Below, in pieces: positions 42,935 through 43,919 of a stretch of 43,919 bases of DNA. Under the pieces are notes generated by a model that was not told where the DNA came from, ran no database searches, and saw only the letters and a list, made by a program, of their open reading frames with translations. The DNA is taken from contig JAGMZX010000001.1 of NCBI GenBank assembly GCA_018005585.1, positions 27,077 through 70,995 on the forward strand, read 5' to 3'. Source of the DNA: Candidatus Hydrogenedentota bacterium (lineage in GTDB: Bacteria; Hydrogenedentota; Hydrogenedentia; Hydrogenedentales; JAGMZX01). The position numbers and the translations under genes were made by a program. Every line of letters starts with the position of its first letter. Within the stretch, counting starts at the first letter, position 1.

Positions 42935-43419
42935 GGGGAGTTGGTCTTCTTTCGCTGCTTCTTGGCCCTGCGCCGCCCGCCAAGCATCCGGCGCCGGCTG
43001 ACATCCACCAGGAAATCCCGCGTAAGCGCGCGCCGGCCCAGCAACATCCGGTACAGCATCTTTTCCCGCGAAACCAGAGACAGTTCGACCTCTTTCTCAA
43101 CGGGACCCACGCGGATACGGGTCTTAACAAAACAGCGAACCGTATAATGCCCGCTGCTCGAACGCACGCGCCCCCATTTCACCACCTTCGCGCACACCGC
43201 CGTGCGGCGGAACGGCCGCTTCCGCCCCGTCACCACGTGAAACCGCACCTGACCGTCGCCCAACGCTTCGATGTCCTCGACATGCAGCGCGCTCGTCCGC
43301 GCGCCCGTGTCCACCTTCGCACGCACCCCGAGAATGCCCCACTCCGGAAAATCGACATACTCCGACCACCCGATGACCGTCCGGGAGTCGGGATGCTTGC
43401 TTTCCGGTCTGACGCTCAC
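42931..43419 (-). CDS. RimB-like retropepsin ('ATP-dependent zinc protease' family)
   Basis: The 162-residue protein has the family segment GWSEYVDFPEWGILGVRAKVDTGARTSALH, with the aspartic-protease-like D37-T-G-A40. LLGRRALTRDFLVDVSR near the end is also conserved. In Pseudomonas and E. coli relatives, RimB is a retropepsin-like protease that acts with RimK to trim glutamate tails; the old 'zinc protease' name is not supported by metal ligands here. The last 20 residues are very basic. The stop overlaps the rimK-like start by 4 bases (ATGA). Confidence 0.9.
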   Translation of the reverse strand: MSVRPESKHPDSRTVIGWSEYVDFPEWGILGVRAKVDTGARTSALHVEDIEALGDGQVRFHVVTGRKRPFRRTAVCAKVVKWGRVRSSSGHYTVRCFVKTRIRVGPVEKEVELSLVSREKMLYRMLLGRRALTRDFLVDVSRRRMLGGRRRAKKQRKKTNSP

Positions 43420-43660
43420 GCCGGATGGACCTTCTTTCCGTCACGCCGCGCCCGCCGCGGCCGTCCGCGCCGATTATACACGGAACCCGCCCATCACCGC
43501 GGATATGCGCGAAGCCGCGACGCGGCTGTCGGTCTTGGGGCATTTTCCGGCGAGACTTGGAGCCGCGCGCTGTTTTCAGACAGTGCAGGGGATGTCCCTC
43601 TCTGGGCGCACGTAATGGGGCAGCAGGGCCTGTGTGGACTGCGACATGTGGCGCCTACCT

Positions 43661-43912
43661 CTACAAGGCCTCTGCGTCGATGCCCAACCGTTTTGCCACG
43701 TCCGACGCGGGGACTTCACCTCCTTCTTGAGACCTCCTTTGGAGGAAGGAGAGGAACTTGTCGCTGTTCCCAAGCGCAGCCACTTCCCGCTCGAATTCGT
43801 CCGCTTCCTCCAATATGAATTCCGCTCCATCAACCGCGTAAACGAGAACGGGCCCCGGCTTCGCAATTTCGATGATCTCGGACATGCTCCGATCGCCGTC
43901 AGCCCAATTCAC
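43661..43912 (-). CDS. Small acidic hypothetical protein (up to 83 aa)
   Basis: I do not recognise the family. The frame begins at GTG 43912 or at ATG 43885, giving 74 residues (MSEIIEIAKPGPVLVYAVDG). GGAG is only 3 bases before that ATG, and the GTG is too near the window end to judge. The product is acidic with a beta-strand start, a helical middle (EEADEFEREVAALG) and a C-terminus like a short helix-turn-helix (VPASDVAKRLGIDAEAL). Size and composition recall antitoxins, but no toxin partner is visible because the window ends. Confidence 0.5.
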   Translation of the reverse strand: MNWADGDRSMSEIIEIAKPGPVLVYAVDGAEFILEEADEFEREVAALGNSDKFLSFLQRRSQEGGEVPASDVAKRLGIDAEAL

Positions 43913-43919
43913 TGTCTTC

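Noticed and set aside
41741-43147. 468-codon plus-strand open frame opposite rimK and rimB
   Set aside because: His/Arg-rich, no recognisable family, fully antisense to conserved genes.
1-43919. CRISPR array, tRNA, rRNA, transposase or phage genes
   Set aside because: I looked for regularly spaced repeats, tRNA-like cloverleaf ends and known mobile-element proteins and found none.

Overview
This is 43.9 kb of GC-rich bacterial chromosome. The host is Gram-negative, because lpxA and lpxB for lipid A are present. Its secreted proteins are a mix of twin-arginine (Tat) signal oxidoreductases and isomerases, DUF1080, DUF4091/GH123-like, GH116 and GH3-type glycan enzymes, and a pseudopilin-like lipoprotein with an 'H-X9-DG'-type tail. 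That mix is typical of the Planctomycetota/Lentisphaerota neighbourhood and especially of Candidatus Hydrogenedentota. The phylum is an inference from gene content; no rRNA gene is present. No tRNA, CRISPR array, transposase or prophage gene was seen.

Layout. 1-11.3 kb holds secreted carbohydrate and oxidoreductase genes: a GH116 end fragment, a HEAT-DUF1080 protein with a Tat-exported Gfo/Idh/MocA oxidoreductase, a small monooxygenase-like protein, a lipoprotein and a DUF4091 glycosidase. 11.4-16.3 kb is a tight minus-strand run: R2-like ligand-binding oxidase, beta-propeller, 117-aa unknown, cysteine synthase and a DUF3810 membrane protein. 16.6-18.0 kb has a glycine-rich RRM protein with a structured leader and a strong terminator, then a Tat-exported aldo/keto reductase. 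18.0-21.4 kb is a lower-GC island. It carries a gene resembling the N-terminal nuclease-like part of large defence ATPases, broken by one in-frame amber codon, and a membrane protein with four DnaJ-like CxxCxGxG motifs. 21.4-29.1 kb has aconitase, a GH3-fold protein that has lost its catalytic residues, a hydroxypyruvate-isomerase-like protein, and a RACo-type corrinoid activation protein next to a 59-aa 2[4Fe-4S] ferredoxin.

29.4-38.1 kb is a plus-strand housekeeping block: asd, lpxA, a GnnA-like sugar dehydrogenase, lpxB, polA and rho, closed by a clear intrinsic terminator. 38.2-40.7 kb holds a VCBS-type propeller, a YbgC-like thioesterase and a dCMP deaminase. 40.7-43.4 kb is a three-gene operon of a RimB-like retropepsin, a RimK-type glutamate ligase and an AstE/ASPA-like zinc hydrolase. 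Its RimK carries an extra C-terminal RCK_C (TrkA-C) domain. The window ends with a small antitoxin-sized protein.

The points most worth following are the RimK-RCK_C fusion, the GH3 pseudoenzyme, the broken defence-like gene and zinc-finger membrane protein in the foreign-looking island, and the R2-like oxidase operon.
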